DNA of 64,000 bases from Planosporangium mesophilum. GTDB lineage: Bacteria; Actinomycetota; Actinomycetes; Mycobacteriales; Micromonosporaceae. Positions 42,264 through 51,517 of the stretch are shown here, piece by piece. The stretch spans positions 106,224 to 170,223 of the forward strand of contig NZ_BOON01000032.1 in the NCBI RefSeq assembly GCF_016863255.1. Reading direction: 5' to 3'. Position 1 is the first letter of the stretch. Each line of letters starts with the position of its first letter. The position numbers were made by a program, and so were the translations under genes. The notes under the pieces are model-generated. The model saw only the letters and a list, made by a program, of their open reading frames with translations. It did not search any database and was not told the origin of the DNA.

Positions 42264-42829
42264 CTGCCCTGCCTCTCCGATCACCGGGCCATTGACAGCA
42301 ATCATGGTGGCGGTCGGGATCAGGGCATTAACAGTGTGTGACATCACCGCTTCGGAATGAGGAAGCAGGGGGCTGCCTGTGCGTTCGTCACCGCAAACTC
42401 ACGCGATAAATAGGTTTGAATCGCGTCGCCGCAGCGTGCTCGCGTGGTGTGCGAGGAGTCGGGGCGACGGAATCCGTCACAGCCCAACCGGCGTCTCCCG
42501 GCACGCGGTTGACGTGCGATAACACCTGAAGTAGCGGCGTAACGGATATCGCTGCGGTAACGACCGAAGCCGTGGCGAGCCGCCCGGGCGGGGGCCCCTA
42601 CGGCGCTTGTCCGCATGGCCGCCGCGAGGTCCGCGGCCTGCATGAGGCGCCGCTCGTCTCACCCGACCGACCGTCCGGCGCTCCAGCCGTGCATCGGCGG
42701 CGATGAGTGCTCCGTCCGCCCGTTAGCTTCGGCAAGGAGTACGTGCAAAGAGGGCATCACCTCGACGCCGGGCGATGCCCGTGACGAGCGTGAGCGCGCC
42801 TGGGAAAGTGGAAGGAAAGAGGTGCGGCC
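42264..42829. other. Divergent intergenic region between lanKC and the OFA transporter
   Basis: 566 bases that must hold the lanthipeptide operon promoter (leftward) and the transporter promoter (rightward). A possible rightward pair TTGACG-N17-TAGCGG lies near 42511-42539. I could not identify RamR target repeats with confidence. No tRNA or gene seen. Confidence 0.5.
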
Positions 42830-44254
42830 GTGCCGTTGCTGTCAGCGCTCGACCATAAGCACACCATCGCGCCGCCGGGGTACAGCCGCTGGCTGATCCC
42901 GCCGGCGGCGTTGTCGGTGCATCTGTGCATCGGCCAGGCCTATGCGACCAGCGTCTACAAGAACTCGCTCCTGGCGCACTTCTCCGCCAGCCAGACGGCG
43001 ATCGGCGTCATCTTCAGCATCGCCATCGTGATGCTCGGCCTGTCGGCGGCGTTCGGCGGGACCTGGGTCGAAAACAACGGCCCCCGCAAGGCGATGTTCG
43101 TCTCCGCGTGCTTCTGGGCCTCGGGCTTCCTGGTCGGCGCGGTCGGCATCGCCACGAAGCAGTTGTGGCTGGTCTATGTCGGGTACGGCTTCCTCGGCGG
43201 GATCGGGCTCGGCATCGGCTACATCTCGCCGGTGTCGACGCTGATCAAGTGGTTCCCGGACCGGCCCGGCCTCGCCACCGGCCTGGCCATCATGGGCTTC
43301 GGCGGCGGTGCGCTCGTCGCCAGCCCGCTGTCGCGCCAACTGCTGTCGTTCTACGACCCCGCGTACAACCCCGCCGACGCCAAGTCGGTGGCGTCCGGTA
43401 GCGCGTTGGTCTGGCTGTTCGTGACGCTGGGCATCGGCTACTTCCTGATCATGATGTTCGGCGTCTTCAACGTCCGGGTCCCAGCGGCCGGCTGGCGCCC
43501 CGCCGGCTTCGAACCGGCGGCGGTCGCGGCCAAGCCGCTGGTGACCACGGCCAACGTGTCGGCGTCGAACGCCCTGCGGACCCGTTCCTTCTGGATGCTG
43601 TGGATCGTGCTCTTCTGCAACGTCACCGCCGGCATCGGCATCCTGGAGCAGGCGAGCCCGATGATCCAGGACTTCTTCCGCGACGGCCGGGTGTCCAGCG
43701 TGACGGTGGCGGCCGCCGGCGGCTTCGTCGGCCTGCTGTCACTGTTCAACATGACCGGGCGGTTCGTGTGGTCGTCCACGTCGGACTTCACCGGGCGCAA
43801 GCCCATCTACGTGCTCTACCTCGGTGGCGGCATGGTGCTGTACACGCTGCTGGCCTCGGTCGGCCACCTCGCGACTGCGCTGTTCGTGCTGCTGGCCGGC
43901 GTGATCCTGTCGTTCTACGGCGGCGGCTTCGCGACCGTACCGGCGTACCTGCGCGACCTGTTCGGCACCTACCAGGTCGGCGCGATCCACGGGCGGCTGC
44001 TGACCGCGTGGTCGGCGGCGGGCGTGGCGGGCCCGCTGATCATCAACGGCTTCCTGGACGCGCAGGGCAAGCCGGGCACACTCACCTGGACCGCGTACCA
44101 GCCGGCGCTGTACACCATGGTCGGTGTCCTGGCCGTCGGCTTCGTGGCCAACCTGCTGATCCGGCCCGTGCCGGAACGTTTCCACGAACCCGCCGGGACC
44201 GGTGAGCCGGTGGAGCCGGTCGGAGTCGCCGCTGAGGAGGGATCCACGCGATGA
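42830..44254 (+). CDS. MFS transporter, OFA (oxalate/formate antiporter-like) family
   Basis: 474 residues, 12 membrane helices. OFA signatures: YGFLGGIGLGIGYISPVSTLIKWFPDRPGLATGLAIMGFGGGALVASPL, SMMLWIVLFCN-like FWMLWIVLFCNVTAGIGILEQASPM, and NMTGRFVWSSTSDFTGRK. The GTG start has GAGG about 10 bases upstream. Members exchange small carboxylates; the true substrate is unknown. The stop overlaps the ATG of a 39-residue membrane peptide (ATGA). Such a pair, an OFA transporter plus a tiny single-helix subunit, is a known arrangement. Confidence 0.88.
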   Translation: MPLLSALDHKHTIAPPGYSRWLIPPAALSVHLCIGQAYATSVYKNSLLAHFSASQTAIGVIFSIAIVMLGLSAAFGGTWVENNGPRKAMFVSACFWASGFLVGAVGIATKQLWLVYVGYGFLGGIGLGIGYISPVSTLIKWFPDRPGLATGLAIMGFGGGALVASPLSRQLLSFYDPAYNPADAKSVASGSALVWLFVTLGIGYFLIMMFGVFNVRVPAAGWRPAGFEPAAVAAKPLVTTANVSASNALRTRSFWMLWIVLFCNVTAGIGILEQASPMIQDFFRDGRVSSVTVAAAGGFVGLLSLFNMTGRFVWSSTSDFTGRKPIYVLYLGGGMVLYTLLASVGHLATALFVLLAGVILSFYGGGFATVPAYLRDLFGTYQVGAIHGRLLTAWSAAGVAGPLIINGFLDAQGKPGTLTWTAYQPALYTMVGVLAVGFVANLLIRPVPERFHEPAGTGEPVEPVGVAAEEGSTR

Positions 44255-44370
44255 GCGAGCAATCGGGTAACCAGACCATCCGGCTCCTGGTGTCCTGGCT
44301 ACTGGTCACGGTGCTGCTCGGCTACGGCGTGACGCAGACCGCCATCACCGCGGCAAAGCTGTTCTCATGA
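44251..44370 (+). CDS. MFS transporter small subunit (39-residue single-helix peptide)
   Basis: Short gene, ATG at 44251 overlapping the transporter stop; ribosome site GAGGAGG at 44235-44241. Sequence starts MSEQSGNQTIRLLVSWLLVT and continues with a hydrophobic helix (about residues 11-31) and a short tail ending KLFS. Its position and form match the small companion subunits found directly after OFA-type MFS genes. It should sit in the membrane and assist or stabilise the transporter; the exact role is not established. The stop codon lies in the left arm of the terminator at 44364. Confidence 0.85.
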   Translation: MSEQSGNQTIRLLVSWLLVTVLLGYGVTQTAITAAKLFS

Positions 44371-44421
44371 TCACGGAGACCCGGTGCTGTCATGACAGCA
44401 CCGGGTCTCCGCGATCATGAG
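44364..44421. terminator. Bidirectional terminator with CATGATCRCGGAGACC arms
   Basis: Near-perfect inverted repeat: two arms of about 29 bases that meet at a central TCATGA, with one mismatch (A/G at the ninth or tenth base of each arm). It overlaps the stop codons of both convergent genes (44370 and 44415). Belongs to the same motif family as 6415-6479. Confidence 0.85.
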
Positions 44422-45785
44422 AAGTCCCGGCGGGTCGCCGGCATCCCGGCCTCCCCGCCGGGGGCCGGCACGACGCTCAGGATCTGGTGGACGGAGATGC
44501 CGCCGTCGGCGAAGCCCAGGGCCGAGCCGGCCAGGTACAGCCGCCAGACGCGGGCCCTGGCCTCGCCGACCAGCGCCACCGCCCGGCGCCAGCCGTCCTC
44601 CAGGTTGGACAGCCAGGCGCGCACTGTCCGCTCGTAGTGCTCCCGCAGGGACTCGACGTCACGCACCTCGAACCCGGCCCGCTCCTCGGCGCGGACCGTG
44701 TCGGCCACGTCGAGCAACTCTCCGTCGGGGAAGACGTACCGGTAGATGAAGGTACGGCTGCCGAGGCGGGACCCGCCCGGCGAGGAGATGGCGTGGTTGA
44801 GCAGCCTGCCCCGCGGGCGCAGGAGGCCATGGAGCGTCTCGAAGTACCGGGCCGCGTTCTCCGCGCCGACGTGCTCGAACATGCCGATCGAGCTGATCGC
44901 GTCGAACGTCTCGCCGGCCAGGTCCCGGTAATCCTGGCGGCGGATCTCGACGCTGGCGGCCAGCCCCGCCTCGGCCACCCGCTTGCGCGCCAGCGCCGCC
45001 TGCGCCTCGCTGAGGGTCACGCCGACCACGGAGGCGCCGTGGGTGGCGGCCGCGTGCAGGGCCATGCCGCCCCAGCCGCAGCCGACGTCGAGCAGCCTCG
45101 AGCCGGGGTGCTGGTGCAGGCCGAGCTTGCGGCAGATCAGCTCGTACTTGGCCGTCTGCGCGTCCTCCAGCGTGGTGGACGCACGCGTGAACCGGGCACA
45201 CGAGTACGTCAGGCTCGGCCCCAGGAGCAGACGGTAGAACTCGTTGCCCACGTCGTAGTGGTGGCTGATCGCCTGGGCGTCGCGCCGTCGAGAGTGGCGC
45301 CAGCCGCGCGGCCGTGCCTCCTCGGGTGGCGGCGCCGGCGGGCGACCCAGGACACCCAGCTGCCGGGCCGCGCGCAGCGCCGACCATGCTCCGGCCCAGC
45401 CGAGCCGGCCGTCGCTGCGCGGCGCCTGTTGCAGCGCCCGCAGCACCCCGGGGAGGTCGCCGGTCACGTCGAGGTCGCCGGCCACGTACGCCCGACCGAG
45501 CCCGACCTCGTCCGGCGACCACATGATGCGGCGCGCGGCGTCCGGCGACCGTACCCGTACCGTCCCGGGCCCGTCATCCGGACCGCTGCCGTCGCCCGAA
45601 ATGCCGCCGCCCGAGATGCCGCCGCCCGAGATGCCGCCGCCCGAGATGCCGCCGCCCGAAATGCCGCCGCCCGAGATGCCGCCGCGCCAGACGCTGCCAT
45701 CCCAGAACTCGAACCGCACCGGCGACCGCTCACCCACAGCCAGGCGCAGCAGGGGATCGAACGCATCAGCGGCCGTGGCGGCCAT
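44415..45785 (-). CDS. Cyclopropane-fatty-acyl-phospholipid synthase-like SAM methyltransferase
   Basis: 456 residues from the ATG at 45785 (GAGGAG 6 bases upstream). The CFAS/mycolic-acid-methyltransferase fold: ISHHYDVGNEFYRLLLGPSLTYSCARF, then the SAM motif LLDVGCGWGGMALHAA, GVTLSEAQAALARKR, IRRQDYRDLAGETFDAISSIGMFEHVG. An N-terminal SCP2-like or lipid-binding region (1-160) contains an inserted GGGIS pentapeptide repeated six times (about residues 34-64; DNA 45595-45684). It transfers a methylene or methyl group to an acyl chain of membrane lipids. The inserted repeat is unusual for the family and probably forms a flexible surface loop. Confidence 0.9.
   Translation of the reverse strand: MAATAADAFDPLLRLAVGERSPVRFEFWDGSVWRGGISGGGISGGGISGGGISGGGISGGGISGDGSGPDDGPGTVRVRSPDAARRIMWSPDEVGLGRAYVAGDLDVTGDLPGVLRALQQAPRSDGRLGWAGAWSALRAARQLGVLGRPPAPPPEEARPRGWRHSRRRDAQAISHHYDVGNEFYRLLLGPSLTYSCARFTRASTTLEDAQTAKYELICRKLGLHQHPGSRLLDVGCGWGGMALHAAATHGASVVGVTLSEAQAALARKRVAEAGLAASVEIRRQDYRDLAGETFDAISSIGMFEHVGAENAARYFETLHGLLRPRGRLLNHAISSPGGSRLGSRTFIYRYVFPDGELLDVADTVRAEERAGFEVRDVESLREHYERTVRAWLSNLEDGWRRAVALVGEARARVWRLYLAGSALGFADGGISVHQILSVVPAPGGEAGMPATRRDFS
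45595..45684 (-). repeat. In-frame tandem repeat, 6 x 15 bp, in the CFAS-like gene
   Basis: Six units of CCCGARATGCCGCCG on the plus strand, encoding GGGIS or GGISG on the minus strand. The units are almost identical, which suggests recent expansion; a change in copy number keeps the frame. Confidence 0.97.
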
Positions 45786-45845
45786 CGCTGCTCCTCGACT
45801 CGGATCAGGTACAGCGCTCAGCACCAATCTACGTCGAGCCCGCCG

Positions 45846-46553
45846 TCAGCGCCCGGGTTCCCTGCCGCCCAGTGCCTCGAGGATCTGCCGTTCGGCGTCC
45901 AGCAGGTAACTGTCAAGTTCGACGCAGGCCTCGTCGACGGCACGAGCGCCGATCAGGGTGGTCATGTGCCGGTTTCGCGCGACGTACGGCTCGTGCAGGG
46001 CGCGGGCCGAGTCGATGACCGCGAACGCCAGCCGCAGCTCGGCGAAGAGCTGGTCGAACAGCCGGTCCACCCGGACGCTGTCGCAGGCGCCGACCAGCGA
46101 CCGGTGGAAGGCGATGTCGGCGGTGCCGACCGACGCCCAGTCGCCGGCGGCGGCCGCCGCCTCGGCCCGGGTCACGATGTCGTCGAGGGTCCGGACGGCC
46201 GCCGGCCGGTCGGCCGCGGCGCGCAGCCCGAGCGGCTCGAGCAGTCGACGGGTGCGGTAGATGTCCGCCACGTCGTGGGCCGACACCTCGCGGACGAACA
46301 CCCCGCGGTGCAGCGCGTGCTCCACCAGGCCCTCGCGGGACAGTGCGCGGAACGCCTCCCGTACCGTGTTGCGCGAGACGCCGAGCGCCGCCGCGACAGC
46401 CTCCTCGCGCAGTTGCGCGCCTGGGCGGATGGCGCCCTCGGTGATGTGGCGCCGGATCGCATCGGCCGCCTGCTCCGAGGTGCTTGACCGGGTCGGCAGG
46501 GTCGCGAGCCCGGCCAGGGCGTCGGCAGGGGAGTGTGGGGGTACGGCTCTCAC
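45846..46553 (-). CDS. GntR-family (FCD) transcriptional regulator
   Basis: 235 residues from a GTG at 46553. N-terminal winged helix (about 25-90: SEQAADAIRRHITEGAIRPGAQLREEAVAAALGVSRNTVREAFRALSREGLVE) and C-terminal FCD ligand domain (about 95-225: RRLLEPLGLRAAAD, DIAFHRSLVGA with a metal-binding His, RNRHMTTLIGA). It is divergent from an MHS transporter-pxpA operon, with a perfect palindrome in between (46620-46636). It probably represses that operon in the absence of a small organic acid; 5-oxoproline or a related acid would fit, by inference. Confidence 0.9.
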   Translation of the reverse strand: MRAVPPHSPADALAGLATLPTRSSTSEQAADAIRRHITEGAIRPGAQLREEAVAAALGVSRNTVREAFRALSREGLVEHALHRGVFVREVSAHDVADIYRTRRLLEPLGLRAAADRPAAVRTLDDIVTRAEAAAAAGDWASVGTADIAFHRSLVGACDSVRVDRLFDQLFAELRLAFAVIDSARALHEPYVARNRHMTTLIGARAVDEACVELDSYLLDAERQILEALGGREPGR

Positions 46554-46619
46554 CGATGCCTCCCTCCCACGGCCGCCGATGCTGTGCAGCGTACCGGATG
46601 AGAGGATCGGGCCCTTGCT

Positions 46620-46636
46620 GGATTGTTGAACAATCC
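46620..46636. promoter_or_regulatory. GntR/FCD operator palindrome
   Basis: GGATTGTTGAACAATCC: two 8-base arms that are exactly complementary around one central base. It lies in the 140-base gap between the GntR gene and the MHS transporter and has the TTGTT-N-AACAA form typical of FCD-type GntR operators. Confidence 0.75.
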
Positions 46637-46693
46637 CTACCCTCGTCAGTAGGTGAGCGCGGTCACAACCCCCATAGCGGAAGGACGGACGCC

Positions 46694-48016
46694 ATGACCG
46701 GCATCTCGCACCGCCCCAGTTCGCTGCGGAAGGTCATCGTCGCGAGCCTCGTGGGCACCTCGCTGGAGTGGTACGACTTCTTCCTCTACGGGTCGGCCGC
46801 CGCCCTGGTCTTCAACAAGCTCTTCTTCCCGACGTTCGAGCCCCTCGTGGGTACCCTGCTCGCCTTCACCACGTACGCCGTCGGGTTCATCGCGCGCCCC
46901 ATCGGCGGGGCGATCGCAGGCCACTACGGCGACCGGGTCGGCCGCAAGAACGTCCTCGTCGTGACGCTGGTGCTGATGGGTGTGGCGACGTTCCTGGTCG
47001 GCCTGCTCCCCACGTACGGTTCGATCGGGGTGGCCGCCCCGGTCGCGCTCGTCGCGCTGCGCTTCCTGCAGGGGCTCGGACTCGGCGGCGAGTGGGGTGG
47101 CGCGGTCCTGATGTCGCTGGAGCACGGCGCCGAAGGTCGCCGTGGGCTCGCCGCCAGTTGGCCGCAGGTCGGGGTGCCGATGGGCAACCTGCTCGCCGCG
47201 GCCGTGCTCTGGCTGATGAGCGCCCTGGTACCGGGCGACGCCTTCCTGTCCTGGGGCTGGCGGGTGCCGTTCCTGCTGTCGGGCGCCCTGATCGCCGTCG
47301 GCCTGTGGATCCGGCTGCAGATCACCGAGTCGCCGCTGTTCGCCGAGGTCGAGCAGGCCGGGGCGAAGGCCCGGCTGCCGATCGTCGACGTGTTCCGCCA
47401 GCACCCGCGCGAGCTGCTGGTGGCCATCGGCGCGCGGATCGGCACCGACGTCGCCTTCTACACGTTCTCGCTGTTCATCCTGGCCTACGTCACCGGCACG
47501 CTCGGGCTCCCGCGGACCACGGCGCTGACCGCGGTGCTCGTCGGCTCGGCCTGCCAGCTCGTCCTGATCCCGCTGTTCGGCGCGCTCTCCGACCGGGTCG
47601 GCCGGCGGCCGGTCTACCTCGCCGGCGCGGTCGGCGCGGCGGTGTGGGTCTTCGCGTTCTTCGCGCTGCTGGACACGAAGTCGTTCCCGGCGATCGTGCT
47701 GGCCGCCGTGGTGGCGCTGGCCTGCCACGCCGCCATGTACGGCCCGCAGGCGGCGTTCGTGGCCGAGCTGTTCAGCACCCGGTTGCGCTACAGCGGGGCC
47801 TCGCTGGGGTATCAGATCGCCGGCGTGCTCGGCGGGGCGCTCGCCCCGATCATCTCCGTCGCGCTGGTCGGCCGGTACCACTCGGCGCTGGCCGTCTGCC
47901 TGTACGTGGTGGCGGCCCTGCTGATCACCCTGGTGGCACTGCTGGCGGCGCCGGAGACGCGCGGCGTCGACCTGCACGCCGACCCCGACCCACGGGAGGA
48001 GGCGGTGACCCCGTGA
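46694..48016 (+). CDS. MFS transporter, metabolite:H+ symporter (MHS) family
   Basis: 440 residues from the ATG at 46694 (GAAGGA upstream). About 12 membrane helices; GTSLEWYDFFLYGSAAALVF, GHYGDRVGRKNVLVVTL and GLGGEWGGAVLMSLEHG are MHS hallmarks. It is the near relative of the transporter at 6486. Its stop overlaps the GTG of pxpA, suggesting coordinated expression. The likely substrate is one whose breakdown needs PxpA, such as 5-oxoproline; this is inference from context. Confidence 0.88.
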   Translation: MTGISHRPSSLRKVIVASLVGTSLEWYDFFLYGSAAALVFNKLFFPTFEPLVGTLLAFTTYAVGFIARPIGGAIAGHYGDRVGRKNVLVVTLVLMGVATFLVGLLPTYGSIGVAAPVALVALRFLQGLGLGGEWGGAVLMSLEHGAEGRRGLAASWPQVGVPMGNLLAAAVLWLMSALVPGDAFLSWGWRVPFLLSGALIAVGLWIRLQITESPLFAEVEQAGAKARLPIVDVFRQHPRELLVAIGARIGTDVAFYTFSLFILAYVTGTLGLPRTTALTAVLVGSACQLVLIPLFGALSDRVGRRPVYLAGAVGAAVWVFAFFALLDTKSFPAIVLAAVVALACHAAMYGPQAAFVAELFSTRLRYSGASLGYQIAGVLGGALAPIISVALVGRYHSALAVCLYVVAALLITLVALLAAPETRGVDLHADPDPREEAVTP

Positions 48017-48786
48017 CCGCGCCCGTCATCGACCTCAACAGCGACCTGGGCGAGGGCTTCGGCGCGTGGACGCTCGGCGACGACGACGCCCTGCTCGACA
48101 TCGTCAGCAGCGCGAACGTGGCCTGCGGCTTCCACGCCGGTGACCCCTCGATCATGCGCCGGGTCTGCGGCCGGGCCGTCGAGCGGTGCGTGGCCATCGG
48201 TGCGCAGGTCGGCTACCGCGACCTCGCCGGCTTCGGCCGGCGCGCCATCGCCGTCGACCCGGCCGAGCTCACCGACGAGGTGCTCTACCAGCTCGGTGCC
48301 CTCGACGCGCTGGCGGGCGTCGAGGGCGGACGGGTGTCGTACCTCAAGCCGCACGGCGCGCTGTACAACACGATCGTCACCGACGAGGCTCAGGCGGCGG
48401 CGGTCGTCGACGCGGTGCGCCGTTACGACGCCGCGATGCCGGTACTCGGCCTGCCCGGCTCGGCGTTCCTGCGGCTCGCCGCCGAGGCCGGCCTCACCAC
48501 GGTGGCCGAGGCCTTCGCCGACCGGGCGTACACGGTGGACGGTCATCTGGTACCCAGGCGGATCCCCGGGTCGGTGCTGCACGACGCCGACCTCATCGCC
48601 GACCGGTGCGTGCGGATGGTGACCACCGGGACCGTGGCCTCGATCGAGGGTACGCCGGTGCCGGTACCGGCCCGGTCGATCTGCGTACACGGCGACACCC
48701 CCGGCGCCGTGGCCATCGCCCGGCGGGTCCGGGAGCGCCTGGTCAAGGCGGGCGTCACGGTCCGGCGTTTCACCGGGCCGGACTGA
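48013..48786 (+). CDS. pxpA: 5-oxoprolinase subunit A (LamB/YcsF family)
   Basis: 257 residues, GTG at 48013 overlapping the transporter stop. Family signatures: IDLNSDLGEGFGAW, SSANVACGFHAGDPSIM, GAQVGYRDLAGFGRRAI, VSYLKPHGALYNTI, EAFADRAY and SICVHGDTPGAVAIARRVR. PxpA works with PxpB and PxpC to open 5-oxoproline to glutamate using ATP. Neither partner is in the window; in most genomes pxpBC lie beside pxpA, so they must be elsewhere or the protein acts alone on another substrate. Confidence 0.92.
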   Translation: MTAPVIDLNSDLGEGFGAWTLGDDDALLDIVSSANVACGFHAGDPSIMRRVCGRAVERCVAIGAQVGYRDLAGFGRRAIAVDPAELTDEVLYQLGALDALAGVEGGRVSYLKPHGALYNTIVTDEAQAAAVVDAVRRYDAAMPVLGLPGSAFLRLAAEAGLTTVAEAFADRAYTVDGHLVPRRIPGSVLHDADLIADRCVRMVTTGTVASIEGTPVPVPARSICVHGDTPGAVAIARRVRERLVKAGVTVRRFTGPD

Positions 48787-48796
48787 GTCACCGGGC

Positions 48797-48823
48797 CGAC
48801 CGAGCCTGCCGGCTGGGTCGTTT
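48797..48823 (+). terminator. Terminator after pxpA
   Basis: CGACCGAGCC (48797-48806), loop TGCC, GGCTGGGTCG (48811-48820), one mismatched pair, followed by TTT. It lies 10 bases past the pxpA stop. Confidence 0.6.
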
Positions 48824-48886
48824 CGCCCCGATGCGGCGGGGAATGTGATTAGTTGAGGGCAGCCGAGCGGTGAGGGGTGTTATCAG

Positions 48887-50095
48887 GTGGAGTCGACGGG
48901 TCCAATCGCGATCGTCGGGGGTCGGGTGGTGCCGATCGAGGGCGACCCGATCGAGCGCGGAGTCGTCCTGATCGACGGCGGCCGGATCACGGCCGTCGGC
49001 GGCCCCGACCTCGCCGTCCCGCAGGGTGCGCGGACCGTGTCGGCCGAGGGCGCCTGGGTGCTGCCCGGCTTCATCGACGCGCACGCCCACGTCGGCGTGT
49101 GGGAGGAGGGCGAGGGCTGGGCCGGTGACGACGTCAACGAGATGACCGACCCGAACACGGCCCACGTACGCGCTTTGGACGCCATCAACCCGGCCGACCA
49201 GGGATTCCGCGACGCGATCAGCGGCGGTGTCCTGGCGGTCAACGTCAACCCGGGCTCGGGCAACCCGATCGGCGGCCAGACCGTTGCGGTGAAGTGCTGG
49301 GGGCGCACCGTCGACGAGATGGTGCTGCGCCAGCCCAGCGGGCTGAAGTCCGCGCTCGGGGAGAACCCCAAGCGGGTGTACGGCGAACGCAAGAAGACCC
49401 CGTCGACGCGGCTCGGTACCGCGGCGGTGATCCGGGACGCGTTCACCCAGACACGCAACTACCGGACCCGCTGGTCCAACGCGGAGCCGGGCAAGGAGCC
49501 CGACCGCGACCTCAAGCTGGAGGCGCTGGCCCGGGTACTGCGCCGGGAGATCCCGTGGCGGCAGCACTGCCACCGGGCCGACGACATCGCCACCGCCATG
49601 CGGCTGGCCGCGGAGTTCGACTACGAACTGGTGATCGACCACGGTACCGAGGCCCACCTGATCGCCGACATCATCGCCGCCAAGGGCATCCCGGTGGTCA
49701 TCGGCCCGCTGTTCACCGCCCGGGTCAAGGTCGAGCTGCGCAACCGTACGATCGCCGCGCCCGGCCGGCTCGCCGCCGCGGGCGTGACCATCGCGATCAC
49801 GACCGACCATCCGGTCGTGCCGATCAATTTCCTGATCCACCAGGTGACCCTGGCCGTCAAGGAGGGTCTGGACCCCGCGACCGCGCTGCGGACCGTGACC
49901 ATCAATCCGGCCCGGATCGCCGGCGTCGCGGACCGGCTCGGCTCGATCGAGCCCGGCAAGGACGCCGACCTGTGTATCTGGTCGGGCGATCCACTGGACG
50001 TGATGAGCCGGGTGGAGCGGGCGTACATCGCCGGAGCCGAGATCTACCGGTACGACACCGGACGCCAGGAGGGCGTGTTCGCCGAGCGCGGCTAA
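48887..50095 (+). CDS. Amidohydrolase-superfamily enzyme (imidazolonepropionase-like)
   Basis: 402 residues from a GTG at 48887. The TIM-barrel amidohydrolase: metal-binding HAHVG in GFIDAHAHVGVWEEGEG, later QHCHRADDIATAMRLAAEF and VIDHGTEAHLIADII supply the other histidines, and TTDHPVVP the catalytic Asp; the C-terminal GIEPGKDADL-like stretch SIEPGKDADLCIWSGDPLDVMSRVERAYIAG is characteristic. The enzymes hydrolyse C-N bonds in cyclic or linear amides. It follows pxpA by 100 bases with a terminator between, so it is probably a separate unit. Substrate unknown. Confidence 0.88.
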   Translation: MESTGPIAIVGGRVVPIEGDPIERGVVLIDGGRITAVGGPDLAVPQGARTVSAEGAWVLPGFIDAHAHVGVWEEGEGWAGDDVNEMTDPNTAHVRALDAINPADQGFRDAISGGVLAVNVNPGSGNPIGGQTVAVKCWGRTVDEMVLRQPSGLKSALGENPKRVYGERKKTPSTRLGTAAVIRDAFTQTRNYRTRWSNAEPGKEPDRDLKLEALARVLRREIPWRQHCHRADDIATAMRLAAEFDYELVIDHGTEAHLIADIIAAKGIPVVIGPLFTARVKVELRNRTIAAPGRLAAAGVTIAITTDHPVVPINFLIHQVTLAVKEGLDPATALRTVTINPARIAGVADRLGSIEPGKDADLCIWSGDPLDVMSRVERAYIAGAEIYRYDTGRQEGVFAERG

Positions 50096-50128
50096 CGCCG
50101 GCGGCTCACCGGTCGGCGGCTGGTGCCG

Positions 50129-50482
50129 TCAGGCGCCGGAGCCGGTGCCGGTGCCCACCGGCTCCAGGGCCGGGGCGCCTGCCCGGGCCGCCGCGCGCCG
50201 CCGGGCCACCCAGCGCTCGAAGATCAGGCTGGCGAAGGGCGGCACGGCCGCGCCGGCGCCGACGACGAGCCTGGCCCGGCTCCACCGCTCCCGCTGCGCC
50301 ACCACCAGCAGGGTGGCGAGGTAGGCGAGGAACAACATGCCGTGGATCGGGCCGAACACCTTCACGCCGACCGGGTTGTGGGTCAGCGAGTACTTGAAGA
50401 GCATGCCGATCAACAGCCCCAGCCAGGAGCACGCTTCCGCGGCGGCGATCAGGCGGAAGGCGCGGGCGGGGTCACGGAACAT
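50129..50482 (-). CDS. DUF3817 membrane protein
   Basis: 117 residues from the ATG at 50482 (GGAGGAG directly upstream). Three hydrophobic helices: RLIAAAEACSWLGLLIGMLFKYS, GPIHGMLFLAYLATLLVVA and ARLVVGAGAAVPPFASLIFE. The G-P-I-H-G-M-L-F pattern is typical of the DUF3817 family, common in actinobacteria and of unknown function. The C-terminal tail is polar and ends in a short GTGTGSG run. Convergent with the amidohydrolase gene. Confidence 0.85.
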   Translation of the reverse strand: MFRDPARAFRLIAAAEACSWLGLLIGMLFKYSLTHNPVGVKVFGPIHGMLFLAYLATLLVVAQRERWSRARLVVGAGAAVPPFASLIFERWVARRRAAARAGAPALEPVGTGTGSGA

Positions 50483-50692
50483 GGGCTCCTCCGAGGCGAT
50501 GGGTGGCCCGACGAGCGTACCCGCGCCGTTTCGGAGGAGCCCTGCGCGCCGCTCGGGTGGACCCCTGGCGGCGGTGCCATAGCCTCGCCAGGGGTCCAAG
50601 ACCGCCGCCTCCGGCCCGTGGAGATCGGTGATGAAGGGGATGTGGCGGTGCGCGATCTTGGCGAGCGTGGAGTGCTCCGCGGGGGCACGACG

Positions 50693-51513
<821 letters not shown>

Positions 51514-51517
<4 letters not shown>

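Noticed and set aside
42264..42347. 28-residue N-terminal extension of LanKC from an ATG pair at 42341-42347
   Set aside because: The extension has no counterpart in RamC-type enzymes, and the internal ATG at 42263 has the better ribosome site and aligns with the family start.
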